A stretch of 46,809 nt of DNA, from NCBI RefSeq assembly GCF_024346135.1, contig NZ_JAGQCJ010000019.1, positions 1-46,809 of the forward strand. Reading direction: 5' to 3'. Shown here one piece after another: positions 28,190 through 36,256 of this stretch. The stretch is from Cyanobium sp. CH-040. Its GTDB lineage: Bacteria; Cyanobacteriota; Cyanobacteriia; PCC-6307; Cyanobiaceae. The position numbers and the translations under genes are program-made. Every line of letters starts with the position of its first letter. Position 1 is the stretch's first letter. The notes under the pieces are model-generated. The model was not told the DNA's origin and ran no database searches. It saw nothing but the letters and a program-made list of their open reading frames with translations.

Positions 28190-28732
28190 ATGGCCTTGAC
28201 CCCTCCGGCCTTCGCCGTCCCCTCCCTGCGCAGCGCCCTGCGCGCTGCGGTCCGTACGCTCGTGGCTCTGCCCCTGGTGCTGCTGATCTGTGTCGGATTC
28301 AGCGGGCAGGCCCTGGCTGCCCGGTGGACCACCGATCAGCTCACCGTGCCCGCCGGCCCCGACGGCAGCACGGTGACCTTCACCGAACAGGAAGTCAAGG
28401 CGGGGCGCAAGCTCTTCAACAGCAGCTGCGGCGAGTGCCACGCCGGCGGCATCACCAAGACCAACCAGAACGTTGGGCTCGATCTGGAGACGCTGGCTCT
28501 GGCCACACCCGCGCGGGACAACGTCGAGGCCCTGGTCGACTATCTGAAGGATCCCACCAGCTACGACGGCGAGTACTCGATTGCCGACGTGCACCCCAGC
28601 ATCCGCAGCAGCGACATCTTCGTGAAGATGCGCGACCTCGATGACGAGGATCTGCGTCTGATGGCCGGCTTCATCCTCACCGCTCCCAAGGTGCAGGGCG
28701 TGCAGTGGGGCGGCGGCAAGATCTATTTCTGA
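28190..28732 (+). CDS. psbV: photosystem II cytochrome c-550
   Basis: Extrinsic lumenal subunit that stabilises the oxygen-evolving cluster. Residues 1-44 form a signal peptide with a strongly hydrophobic core and an ALA|A-type cleavage site. The mature protein is about 136 residues. The c-type haem site CGECH is at residues 80-84, and the distal axial His is His135 in the DVHPSIRSSD segment. The open frame runs far upstream over rnz but the ATG at 28190 gives the family length. A strong terminator follows 26 bases after the stop. Confidence 0.98.
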   Translation: MALTPPAFAVPSLRSALRAAVRTLVALPLVLLICVGFSGQALAARWTTDQLTVPAGPDGSTVTFTEQEVKAGRKLFNSSCGECHAGGITKTNQNVGLDLETLALATPARDNVEALVDYLKDPTSYDGEYSIADVHPSIRSSDIFVKMRDLDDEDLRLMAGFILTAPKVQGVQWGGGKIYF

Positions 28733-28758
28733 GCCCGTGCCCCTACCCGGCTGCCATC

Positions 28759-28785
28759 ACCGGTGCCTCAGGCACCGGTTTTTTT
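28759..28785 (+). terminator. rho-independent terminator of psbV
   Basis: A perfect nine-base stem (ACCGGTGCC / GGCACCGGT) with a three-base loop is followed directly by seven T residues. It closes the psbV transcript and overlaps the last codons of the opposite-strand frame at 28768. Confidence 0.95.
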
Positions 28786-29229
28786 GTGGCTCTGCGACCC
28801 GGCGGGGTTCGGGACGGCGGCCAGCGGAGGTGAGACATTGGCCGGGTCGAGGGAAGCGGGCAGCTTGCTGTACCACCATTCCTGCAGCCCCGGCTGCAGG
28901 CGCACCGGGAACAGGGTGATCACCGTGCGGGTGGGGCGGGCACCGGGCAGGAGCAGTTCCACCGCATAGGAGGGGCAGCGCCGGGCGGCCAGATCGGGCA
29001 CGAAGCGGCGGCCGATGCGCCGCCAGCTGGGCTCCTTGCTGCGCCAGGCCAGGCGGCAGCAGGGCCAGGGCAGCTCCTCCCGATCGAACAGTCGGCAGCA
29101 GGGACCGAGGATGCGGTAGCTGTGCTGGCCCCCGGCGCTGGTGTGCTCCGAACCGGGAGGCAGCAGCAGCTCGCCCGCATGGGCGGCGGAGAGGGCCGGC
29201 GGGGAGCCGTTGGTGAGGGGTGAGGGCAG
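28768..29229 (-). CDS. hypothetical protein; coding frame without a normal start codon
   Basis: The frame has strong coding character (third codon positions nearly all G or C) from about 29220 to its stop. It reads as a soluble protein with two Cys pairs (PCCRLFDREELPWPCC) and a Trp-rich end (GLQEWWYSKL). Yet no ATG, GTG or TTG occurs in frame between petF's tail and GTG 29001, which would leave only 77 residues and lose the Cys region. I place the left limit of coding at a CTG (29229), with low confidence. It may use a rare start, carry a frameshift or be decaying. The family is not recognised. Confidence 0.5.
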   Translation of the reverse strand: MPSPLTNGSPPALSAAHAGELLLPPGSEHTSAGGQHSYRILGPCCRLFDREELPWPCCRLAWRSKEPSWRRIGRRFVPDLAARRCPSYAVELLLPGARPTRTVITLFPVRLQPGLQEWWYSKLPASLDPANVSPPLAAVPNPAGSQSHKKTGA

Positions 29230-29268
29230 GGACAGACGAGGAAGCGGATTCAGCGGGATCCGGGCATG

Positions 29269-29291
29269 AAAAAGCCACCCCGAAGGGTGGC
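29269..29291 (-). terminator. rho-independent terminator of petF
   Basis: On the minus strand GCCACCC pairs with GGGTGGC across a four-base loop and is followed by five T residues. It lies 64 bases past the petF stop and ends about 40 bases before the next coding frame on the same strand. Confidence 0.9.
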
Positions 29292-29354
29292 CGAGACTGT
29301 GGCTGGGATCAAGCCCAAGGCAGCAGACAGAGGGATGAAAGCTGGGCGAAGGGC

Positions 29355-29654
29355 TCAGTAGAGCTCTTCCTCGGCGTGGGTGGTGATGGTGCAGTCGCTG
29401 GTGGGATAGGCCACGCAGGTGAGCACGAAGCCGGCTTCGATCTGGTCGTCGTCGAGGAAGCTCTGGTCGGACTGGTCGACGGTGCCGGCGGTGAGCTTGC
29501 CGGCGCAGGTGCTGCAGGCACCGGCACGGCAGGAGTAGGGGAGGTCGATGCCCTGCTCTTCAGCGGCGTCGAGGATGTACTGGTCGTCAGGAACCTCGAT
29601 GGTCTTGTTGAGGCCCTCGCTCTCGTTGATGAGGGTGACCTTGTAGGAAGCCAT
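29355..29654 (-). CDS. petF: plant-type [2Fe-2S] ferredoxin
   Basis: Soluble electron carrier from photosystem I to FNR, ferredoxin-thioredoxin reductase and other enzymes. It is 99 residues with cluster ligands Cys42, Cys47, Cys50 (CRAGACSTC) and Cys80. The chain is acidic and ends EEELY, as in photosynthetic ferredoxins. It stands alone: its own terminator lies downstream and 178 bases separate it from prmA, so it probably has its own promoter. It is a natural partner for the FTR subunit at 41953. Confidence 0.98.
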   Translation of the reverse strand: MASYKVTLINESEGLNKTIEVPDDQYILDAAEEQGIDLPYSCRAGACSTCAGKLTAGTVDQSDQSFLDDDQIEAGFVLTCVAYPTSDCTITTHAEEELY

Positions 29655-29797
29655 GGAAGGGATTGGGGCTCACAGGCACCCGGAAATCCGGGCCTGCAGG
29701 ACTAGCCCTTCATACATCGGGCAGCAGCCGTTCCTGTCGATTTCCAGGACCGGACGGGAGAAGCCCAATCAAAGCCAGATCACCTATCAGCGTGCCT

Positions 29798-29805
29798 TAT
29801 GTAAC
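29798..29805 (-). promoter_or_regulatory. HLR1-like half site upstream of petF
   Basis: The minus strand reads GTTACATA, matching one half of the HLR1 direct repeat bound by RpaB. The second half two bases on is not conserved (GCACGCTG). It lies about 145 bases before the petF ATG. RpaB is the known partner of NblS, encoded at 15803. A single eight-base match is weak evidence. Confidence 0.25.
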
Positions 29806-29832
29806 AACCCTGCCCATTGGCATGGCGAGGGA

Positions 29833-30768
29833 TCAGGCCCGCCGCATGGTCATCAACCCCCAGTCGCTGCTGCTGGCGGTCAGCTCCGCGGCCCACCCCT
29901 GGGCCGCCAGCACCGTGCGCAGGCGCGGGGCCTGGCTGACCAGCAGGCCGCTCAGCAGCGCCACGCCCCCGGGGGCCAGCACGGTGTGGAAGGCGGGGCA
30001 GAGGGCCTCGATCACCGGCGCCAGGATGTTGCACAGCAGCAGGTCCGCAGGCCGCCCCCCCAGCAGCTCTGCCAGCGCCTCCACCGAGCCCTGGCGCACG
30101 TCCAGGCGGTGCTGCAGCCCGGAGGCGGCGGCGTTCTCCGCCGTGGCCCGCACCGCCAGCGAGTCGGTGTCCACCGCCGCCGCGGTGCCCGCCCCCAGGA
30201 GCAGGGCGGCGATGGCGAGGATGCCGCTGCCGCAGCCCAGGTCGGCCACGCGTACCCCCTCCAGACCGATCCAGCGACCATCGGCAGCCAGGTGTACGGC
30301 GGCCAGCTGTTCGAGACCCTCCAGACAGAGGCGGGTGGTGGGATGGCTGCCGGTGCCGAAGGCACTGCCGGGATCCATGCGGATGACCAGCCGATCCGCA
30401 TGGCCGGGGGGCACCTCCAGCCAGGCCGGCAGGATCAGCAGCCGCTCCCCCACAGGATCGGGCTGCCAGTGCTGCTTCCAGCTCAGGCTCCAGTCCTCGT
30501 CGGCCTGGCGTTGCCAGCGGATCGGGGGCAGCTCCAGGCCGAAGGTGGCGGCCAGGGGGGCCAGGGCCAGCTCCAGCTGGTCCCGCTCGGCGTCAGGCCA
30601 GTCGGTCTCGGGCAGCCAGGCCAGCAGCTGGCGTCGCTCGGGCTCCTGGGGGCGATGACGCACGGCCACCCGTGGAATGCCCAGGGTCTCCAGCTTCCAG
30701 ACCAGCGATTCCTCCAGCTCCGGCGGACAGGCGAGCTCCATCCGCCACCAGGCGAGGGTCATGGACAC
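29833..30768 (-). CDS. prmA: ribosomal protein L11 methyltransferase
   Basis: Methylates lysines and the N-terminus of ribosomal protein L11. The catalytic domain shows the PrmA-specific DPGSAFGTGSHPTTRLCLE followed by SAM motif I VADLGCGSGILAIAA and a LLLCNILAPVI segment (NPPF-type region). The N-terminal 120 residues are the L11-recognition domain. At 311 residues the length is typical; ATG at 30762 is an alternative start. It follows serA by 34 bases. Confidence 0.95.
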   Translation of the reverse strand: MSMTLAWWRMELACPPELEESLVWKLETLGIPRVAVRHRPQEPERRQLLAWLPETDWPDAERDQLELALAPLAATFGLELPPIRWQRQADEDWSLSWKQHWQPDPVGERLLILPAWLEVPPGHADRLVIRMDPGSAFGTGSHPTTRLCLEGLEQLAAVHLAADGRWIGLEGVRVADLGCGSGILAIAALLLGAGTAAAVDTDSLAVRATAENAAASGLQHRLDVRQGSVEALAELLGGRPADLLLCNILAPVIEALCPAFHTVLAPGGVALLSGLLVSQAPRLRTVLAAQGWAAELTASSSDWGLMTMRRA

Positions 30769-30802
30769 GGAGAGGGTTGCGGCGGCGGGTCGGGAAGGCC
30801 GG

Positions 30803-32389
30803 TCAGAGGGTCACCGGGTGGGCCTGCTGGATGCCCTCGATGCCGTGGATGGTGTCCAGCAGGCTGGCGGGAATGGGATCGTCGAGGCTCAGCACCATCA
30901 CAGCGTCGCCGCGCACGATCCTGCGGCCCACCTGCATCGAGGCGATGTTCACGTTGTGCTCCCCGAGCACCGAACCGATGTGGCCGATGATCCCGGGCAT
31001 GTCGCGGTGCCGGGTGAACAGCATGTGGCGACTGGGGCTCACGTTCACAGGGAACTCGTCAATGGAGGTGACCCGCAGCTCCCCGTCGGCGAACACCGTG
31101 CCGCTGACGCTGTGGTTGCCCTTGCTGCTGCTGGAGCGCAGCTGCAGCGAGCCGCCGGCGAAGTCACGCACGGCTTCGTCCTTCACCTCCAGCACGTGAA
31201 TGCCCCGGTCCCTGGCCTCCAGGGCGGCATTGACGTAGTTGATCGAATCGCCGAGGGCGGTGGAGAGCACCCCCTTGAGCACCGCCACCACAAGGGGCTG
31301 GGCCGGATGGGCGGCGAATTCACCCTGCAGGCGCACCTCCAGCTCGCTGATCTGGCCACCGGCCAGCTGGCTGAGCAGCTGGCCCAGGGTCTCGGCCAGC
31401 TGCAGATGGGGCTTGAGCTGCTCCATCACCTCGGCATTGAGGCCGGGGATGTTGACGGCGCTGCGGGCCGGCAGCCCCAGCAGCACGTCCCGGATCTGCT
31501 CGGCCACGTCGATGGCCACGTTCTCCTGGGCCTCCTCGGTGCTGGCCCCCAGGTGGGGGGTGAGCACCAGCCGCTCCTTGACCGTGCGCAGGGGTGACTC
31601 GGCCGCCAGCGGCTCCTTGGCGTACACGTCGAGGGCGGCGCCGGCGATCACGCCGGCCTCCACCGCCTCGGCCAGGGCCGCCTCATCGACGATGCCGCCG
31701 CGGGCGCAGTTCACGAGCCGCGCCGTGGGCTTCATGGTGCGCAGCAGCTCCGCGTTCACCAGGTTCTCGGTGTCGGGTGTGCGCGGCAGGTGCAGGGTGA
31801 TGTAGTCGGCCTGGGCGAACAGATCGGCCAGGGGCAGCAACTGCACCTGCATGCTCTGGGCCCGTTCGTCGGAGACGAAGGGGTCGTAGGCGAGCAGCTC
31901 CATGCCCATGGCCTTGGCCACCCGGGCCACGTGGGAGCCGATCTTGCCCAGTCCAACCACGCCGAGCTTCTTCTTGTAGAGCTCGTTGCCCACGTAGGTC
32001 TTGCGGTCCCAGCCACCGGCCATGGTGCTGGCGTGGGCATGGGGCACGTGGCGCGAGAGGGAGAGCATCAGCGCCAGGGCGTGCTCGGCCGCGGCGATGG
32101 TGTTGCCCTCAGGGGAGTTCACCACCAGCACACCCCGGCGCGTGGCGGCGGGCACATCGACGTTGTCGACGCCCACACCGGCACGGCCGATGATGCGCAG
32201 CCTGGTGGCCGCCTCGATGATCTCGCCGGTCACCGTGGTGCCGGAGCGGATCATCAGAGCTTCGTAGTCGCCGATGATGGCGCGCAGCTCATCGGCAGCG
32301 AGGCCGGTGCGCACATCCACCGACGCCACCTGGGAGAGGATGTCGATCCCCGCCTGGTCGATGGGATCCGAAACGAGAACCTTGGTCAT
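30803..32389 (-). CDS. serA: D-3-phosphoglycerate dehydrogenase
   Basis: First step of serine synthesis from 3-phosphoglycerate. The catalytic and NAD-binding domains show GRAGVGVDNVDVPAATRRG, the dinucleotide motif GVVGLGKIGSHVA, and catalytic Arg, Glu and His (NCARGGIVDE; LTPHLGASTEEA). The 528-residue length shows the long form with an intervening domain (about 315-445) and a C-terminal ACT domain (MPGIIGHIGSVLGEHNVN), so serine feedback is possible. It is the promoter-proximal gene of serA-prmA. Confidence 0.97.
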   Translation of the reverse strand: MTKVLVSDPIDQAGIDILSQVASVDVRTGLAADELRAIIGDYEALMIRSGTTVTGEIIEAATRLRIIGRAGVGVDNVDVPAATRRGVLVVNSPEGNTIAAAEHALALMLSLSRHVPHAHASTMAGGWDRKTYVGNELYKKKLGVVGLGKIGSHVARVAKAMGMELLAYDPFVSDERAQSMQVQLLPLADLFAQADYITLHLPRTPDTENLVNAELLRTMKPTARLVNCARGGIVDEAALAEAVEAGVIAGAALDVYAKEPLAAESPLRTVKERLVLTPHLGASTEEAQENVAIDVAEQIRDVLLGLPARSAVNIPGLNAEVMEQLKPHLQLAETLGQLLSQLAGGQISELEVRLQGEFAAHPAQPLVVAVLKGVLSTALGDSINYVNAALEARDRGIHVLEVKDEAVRDFAGGSLQLRSSSSKGNHSVSGTVFADGELRVTSIDEFPVNVSPSRHMLFTRHRDMPGIIGHIGSVLGEHNVNIASMQVGRRIVRGDAVMVLSLDDPIPASLLDTIHGIEGIQQAHPVTL

Positions 32390-32499
32390 GCCCGGCGGGT
32401 GAAGGTCGGCCGGGGGTGCAGTGTAGTGAGCTGCAGCGCGCCGGCCCGCCGGGGCTGCAGCGAGAATCGGTCGGCAACGGCCGCAACGGAGAGCGCGGT

Positions 32500-33000
32500 G
32501 TGACGAGCGTGGTGGTGGTGATCAGCGACCGCAGGCGGCTGCATCAGCTGCGGGACCGGCTGGCTGAGCTGAAGCCGCCGCCGGCGCGGGTGCTGACGGT
32601 GGGCGAGGGTGAGACCCCGCTGGAGGAGGTGGAACCGCTCAATCCGGCCGCGGCCCGGCGGCGGCGCCAGCGCTCCATGGCCCGCTGGCTGATTCCCTTC
32701 GGCTTCTTCGCCGGCCTCACGTTCACCTACATCACCGATCTCGACACCTTCGCCTTCGCCGGCGCCTGGAGCCAGCACCTGATCGGCGGCCTGCTGGGTC
32801 TGGGATCGGGCTGGATGGGCAGCTATGCGGCGGCGGCGAGCGTGCGCTCCGAACAGGACGACCGCGTGCGCAGCCTGCGCAACCGGCTCGAGGAAGGCAA
32901 CTGGCTGCTGCTGGTGGAGACCGCGGCGGGGGCGGAGATGCCCTGGTCGCTGCTGCAGCAGGCCCGCCCCCAGTCGGTGGTGCGGCTGGCTGACTCCTGA
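32500..33000 (+). CDS. two-helix membrane protein, cyanobacterial hypothetical
   Basis: About 166 residues from GTG 32500. An N-terminal cytosolic part (VTSVVVVISDRRRLHQLRD) and an Arg-rich stretch precede two hydrophobic segments: about residues 63-80 (WLIPFGFFAGLTFTYITD) and 90-115 (Gly-rich LIGGLLGLGSGWMGSY). A soluble helix-rich tail follows. The first half has the alternating strand-helix look of a small sensing domain. I know no function. Its stop overlaps the S4 gene's start by one base (TGATG), implying coupled expression. Confidence 0.75.
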   Translation: MTSVVVVISDRRRLHQLRDRLAELKPPPARVLTVGEGETPLEEVEPLNPAAARRRRQRSMARWLIPFGFFAGLTFTYITDLDTFAFAGAWSQHLIGGLLGLGSGWMGSYAAAASVRSEQDDRVRSLRNRLEEGNWLLLVETAAGAEMPWSLLQQARPQSVVRLADS

Positions 33001-33785
33001 TGCTGCCGCGCCGGCAGCTGCTGGAAGGCAGCCGCCACCCGGCGGCCCTGGAGGCCGTGCTGGATGCGGCCGAGACGGCCCTGCGCACCTGGGAGCCGAC
33101 CTGGACCGGTTTCCTCGACGGTGCGGTGCGCGAGGAAGCGACGGAACGGCTGGCACCCCTGGCGGAACTGCAACTGCATGCCGAGGGCGGCTTTGCGGGC
33201 GCCGAACGCCAGCGCCTGCTGCTGCTGCGCCGCGAGACCGGCCTGGACCCGCAGGTGCTGCCGGCGGATCTGGGCGGGCTGGAGATCAGCGGCAACTTCC
33301 TGTTCGATCCGGCCGAGCCTGCCGACCTGCGCCAGGCCCTGCTGGATCTGGGCACCGAGCCCGCCTCGATCGGTGACCTCTGGATGCGCGGTGACCGCGG
33401 CGGCCAGGGAGTGCTCACCGGCCCGGCGGCCCGGGCCCTCGACGGTCGGCAGGCGCGGGTGCGCACGGTGGAAGTGCAGCTCGGCGCCCGGCCTCTGGCA
33501 GACCTGCAGCCGCCGGTGCAGCGCCGCCCGCGCCGCTGGCACACCGTGGAGGCCTCGTGCCGGCTCGATGCCGTCGCCTCGGCCGGCTTCGGGCTGTCCC
33601 GCGCACGCATGGCCGAGCTGATCCGCGGCGGGCAGGTGCGGGTGAACTGGACCGTGATCGACAGCCCCTCCCGGGAACTGGCGGCGGGCGACCGGGTGCA
33701 GATCGGCGGTCGTGGTGAACTGGCGCTGATCGCCGTCAACCCCACCAAGCGCGAGCGCTGGCGCATCGACCTGGAGCGCCGCTGA
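33000..33785 (+). CDS. photosystem II S4-domain protein
   Basis: A 261-residue RNA-binding protein of the YlmH-like group that cyanobacterial annotation calls photosystem II S4 domain protein. The S4 domain is at about residues 185-245 (RLDAVASAGFGLSRARMAELI followed by GQVRVNW and a basic end). The N-terminal part has the ISGNFLFDPAEPADLR and GDLWMRGDRGGQGVL segments typical of YlmH relatives. A link to photosystem II assembly or to rescue of stalled ribosomes is family knowledge, not visible here. It is coupled to the membrane protein upstream. Confidence 0.88.
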   Translation: MLPRRQLLEGSRHPAALEAVLDAAETALRTWEPTWTGFLDGAVREEATERLAPLAELQLHAEGGFAGAERQRLLLLRRETGLDPQVLPADLGGLEISGNFLFDPAEPADLRQALLDLGTEPASIGDLWMRGDRGGQGVLTGPAARALDGRQARVRTVEVQLGARPLADLQPPVQRRPRRWHTVEASCRLDAVASAGFGLSRARMAELIRGGQVRVNWTVIDSPSRELAAGDRVQIGGRGELALIAVNPTKRERWRIDLERR

Positions 33786-33888
33786 GCGCTCACCGGGCCC
33801 GGGGCTGACTGGGCCAGGCAGGGTGGACGGAAAGGCGGGCTGCTAGGTTTTCGACTCCTGAAGATCAACCGGAGCATCACCGCAGGCG

Positions 33889-33918
33889 CTGCATCACCAC
33901 CGCCTGCATCACCACCGC
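33889..33918. repeat. 15-bp tandem direct repeat
   Basis: Two exact adjacent copies of CTGCATCACCACCGC (33889-33903 and 33904-33918). A shorter degenerate copy (GCATCACCGC) lies just before at 33874. Confidence 0.8.
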
Positions 33919-34096
33919 ATCGGGGCCTGATCAGCGGAACGTCCCGCCGGCCATGCCAGCAGGTGCGCGGTTTCCACCAGCCCACCTGCAAGCTGCAGCT
34001 CCCGGTCGTCGTCAGGTCCTGTCACCCCACCGGGGAAGGCAGGACAGGCCACTGTTCACTTGATGATCAATGGCCATCGAACACAGGCACTCTCGC

Positions 34097-34126
34097 TTGA
34101 GAGAGTCACAAACAGAGTCTGATTAA
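34097..34126 (+). promoter_or_regulatory. possible promoter for tRNA-Val
   Basis: TTGAGA at 34097-34102 and GATTAA at 34121-34126 are 18 bases apart, about 64 bases upstream of the tRNA. The -35 overlaps one arm of a short inverted repeat. This is a motif-only call. Confidence 0.35.
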
Positions 34127-34143
34127 ACTCGTCAGACAACCGC

Positions 34144-34189
34144 GATCACAGATCTCGATCGCAGACCCTGATCACAGACGTGATCTCAA
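34144..34189. repeat. degenerate 12-13 bp GATC ladder ending at the tRNA 5' end
   Basis: Four related units start at 34144, 34157, 34170 and 34182, each opening GATC and then nCAGA or nCAAG. The first and third share GATCACAGA exactly. The last unit runs straight into the mature tRNA 5' end at 34190, so the array would lie in the precursor leader. Confidence 0.7.
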
Positions 34190-34261
34190 GGGCGATTAGC
34201 TCAGAGGTAGAGCACTACCTTGACACGGTAGGAGTCACTGGTTCGATTCCAGTATCGCCCA
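34190..34261 (+). tRNA. tRNA-Val (anticodon GAC)
   Basis: Cloverleaf is complete. The acceptor stem GGGCGAT (34190-34196) pairs with ATCGCCC (34254-34260), with discriminator A at 34261. The D arm contains AGCTC...GAGC. The anticodon stem is CTACC/GGTAG with loop TTGACAC, giving anticodon GAC. The T arm has the GGTTCGATTCC form. CCA is not encoded and must be added after RNase Z or exonuclease trimming. It is 28 bases upstream of murD. Confidence 0.97.
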
Positions 34262-34289
34262 TGCCAATCAGCAGACCGTTCCGCTAACC

Positions 34290-35690
34290 ATGACCGGCAC
34301 CAGGGATCTGTCGGTGGTGATCGGCCTGGGGCGCTCCGGCGCTGGAGCCGCCCGCCTGCTGCAGTCGCTCGGGGACCGGGTGGTGGTGCTGGAAAGCCGC
34401 AGCGACGCCGAACTGGAACGCCAGGCCGACGAGCTGGGCCGACAGGGGATCGAGGTGCACCTGAACCACGGCCTGGACACCAGCGACATCCTCGGCCTAG
34501 GGCCACAGCTGCGGCGGCTGGTCGTGAGCCCCGGCATCCGCTGGGATCACCCGGTCTTCGAGGCCCTGCGCGCCCGGGGGGTGACGGTGCAGGGTGAGGT
34601 GGAGCCGGCCTGGCAGGCCAGCCGGCCCGTGCCCTGGATCGGCATCACCGGCACCAACGGCAAGACCACGGTCACCCACCTGGTTCAGCACCTGCTCTCC
34701 AGTGCCGGGATGGATGTGGAGATGGCCGGCAACGTGGGCCAGTCCGCAGCTGAAACCGTGCTCCGGCGGCGCGCCTCCGGCGAGGGACTGCCGCAGTGGA
34801 TGGTGGTGGAGCTCAGCAGCTATCAGATCGAGTCCTCCGCGGCCGTGGCTCCCCGGGTGGGGATCTGGACCACCCTCACCCCCGACCACCTGGAGCGGCA
34901 CGGCACCCTGGACAACTACCGCAGCATCAAGCGCCGCCTGCTGGAGCGCAGCGCCGTGCGGGTGCTCAACGCCGATGATCCTGACCTGAGGGCCCACGCC
35001 GCCAGCTGGGATGCGGCCACCTGGGTGACGGCCGGCGCACGCCGCGAGGTGGCGCCCGGAATCGAGCCGGACCTCTGGATCGAGGCGGGACGGGTCTGGT
35101 GCGACCGGGACGGGCAGCAGTGCGATCTGATGGCCGCCGATGCCCTGGCGATGCCGGGATCCCACAACCTCCAGAACATGCTGCTGGCGGTGGCGGCGGG
35201 GCTGGAAGCGGGCCTGGATGGCCCCGCCATGGAACGGGCCCTGCGCCACTTCCCCGGCGTGCCCCACCGGCTGGAGCTGATTCGCACCTGGCAGCAGGTG
35301 CGCTTCTACAACGACAGCAAGGCCACCAACTACGACGCCGCCGAAGTGGCGCTGCGGGCCCTGGAGGGCCCGCTGGTGGTGCTCGCCGGCGGACAGGCCA
35401 AGATCGGCGAGGCCGGCCCCTGGGTCCAGGCCCTGAGCCGCTCGGCCCGGGCGGTGGTGCTCTATGGCCAGGCGCGGGAACTCTTCTGGCAACGCCTGCA
35501 GGAGGGCGGCTACCCAGGTCGCAGTGAATCCTGTGCCGGCCTGGACGAGGCCGTGCCCCTGGCCGCCGCCCTGGCCCGGGATCTGGGCTGCACGGGGGTG
35601 TTGCTGTCGCCGGCCTGCGCCAGCTTCGATCAATACACCGACTTCGAGGCCCGCGGTGAGCATTTCCGGCGTCTGGTCGCCGAGCTCTGA
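34290..35690 (+). CDS. murD: UDP-N-acetylmuramoylalanine-D-glutamate ligase
   Basis: Cytoplasmic Mur ligase adding D-Glu to UDP-MurNAc-L-Ala in peptidoglycan synthesis. The N-terminal UDP-binding domain starts VVIGLGRSGAGAARLL. The ATP site is GITGTNGKTTVTHLV at about residues 117-131, followed by the Mur motif LSSYQIESS and the C-terminal domain with YNDSKATNYDAAE. At 466 residues the length is normal. It starts 28 bases after tRNA-Val and could be read through from it. Confidence 0.97.
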   Translation: MTGTRDLSVVIGLGRSGAGAARLLQSLGDRVVVLESRSDAELERQADELGRQGIEVHLNHGLDTSDILGLGPQLRRLVVSPGIRWDHPVFEALRARGVTVQGEVEPAWQASRPVPWIGITGTNGKTTVTHLVQHLLSSAGMDVEMAGNVGQSAAETVLRRRASGEGLPQWMVVELSSYQIESSAAVAPRVGIWTTLTPDHLERHGTLDNYRSIKRRLLERSAVRVLNADDPDLRAHAASWDAATWVTAGARREVAPGIEPDLWIEAGRVWCDRDGQQCDLMAADALAMPGSHNLQNMLLAVAAGLEAGLDGPAMERALRHFPGVPHRLELIRTWQQVRFYNDSKATNYDAAEVALRALEGPLVVLAGGQAKIGEAGPWVQALSRSARAVVLYGQARELFWQRLQEGGYPGRSESCAGLDEAVPLAAALARDLGCTGVLLSPACASFDQYTDFEARGEHFRRLVAEL

Positions 35691-35800
35691 AACCGATGGC
35701 ACCGAGATCGGTCGTGCTGAGGGCGGTCGTGCTCAGGCCGCTCGCCTGGTGCAGAACAGTCAATCCCTAGCATCAGCCGAATACTGGACGGGCGCCGGCC

Positions 35801-36256
35801 ATGGCCTACTGGCTGATGAAGAGCGAGCCGGATGTCTACGGCATCGAGCATCTGCGCCGGGAAGGCACCACCCTCTGGGACGGCATCCGCAACTACCAGG
35901 CCCGCAACTTCATGCGCGCCATGGCCATCGGCGACCAGGCCTTCTTCTATCACTCCAACGCCAAGCCACCGGGCATCGTCGGGCTGATGGAGGTGGTGGA
36001 GACCGGACTCGTCGATCCCACCCAGTTCGACCCGGCCTCCAAGTACCACGACCCCGCCTCCAGCCGGGACAGGCCGCGCTGGGACTGCGCCCGGCTGAAA
36101 TTCCTGCGGCAGTTTCCACGCCTGCTGCCCCTCGAGACCCTCCGCGACAGCTTCACCGCTGAGGAACTGGGGGTGGTGCGGCGCGGCAACCGTCTGTCGA
36201 TCCTGCCGGTACCGGACACCACCGCCCAGCGGCTGCTGACGCTGCTGGAAGCCTGA
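35801..36256 (+). CDS. EVE domain protein
   Basis: A 151-residue PUA-like EVE-domain protein. It opens MAYWLMKSEPDVYGIEHL and has TLWDGIRNYQARNFMR and GDQAFFYHSN, the family's nucleic-acid-binding core; Trp and Tyr residues line a pocket that in relatives binds modified bases. Function in cyanobacteria is unknown. Its stop shares a base with the next ATG (TGATG). Confidence 0.93.
   Translation: MAYWLMKSEPDVYGIEHLRREGTTLWDGIRNYQARNFMRAMAIGDQAFFYHSNAKPPGIVGLMEVVETGLVDPTQFDPASKYHDPASSRDRPRWDCARLKFLRQFPRLLPLETLRDSFTAEELGVVRRGNRLSILPVPDTTAQRLLTLLEA

Larger units (their letters stand above)
33786..34189. other. gene-free stretch before tRNA-Val
   Basis: 404 bases with no convincing protein frame on either strand; the longest short frame on the plus strand (from 33953) is 36 codons and unremarkable. 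It holds a 15-bp tandem repeat (33889-33918), an ACTCTC/GAGAGT inverted repeat (34089-34106), a possible promoter (34097-34126) and a GATC-type repeat ladder abutting the tRNA. A small RNA is possible but not shown. Confidence 0.6.

Noticed and set aside
26891-28732. 613-codon frame ending in PsbV, a possible fusion
   Set aside because: The first 433 codons overlap rnz in another frame and are Arg/Pro/Ala-rich noise. PsbV has a proper signal peptide beginning at 28190.
35696-35714. ACCGAT/ATCGGT inverted repeat after murD as a terminator
   Set aside because: Six-base arms, long loop and no T-run; insufficient for a terminator call.
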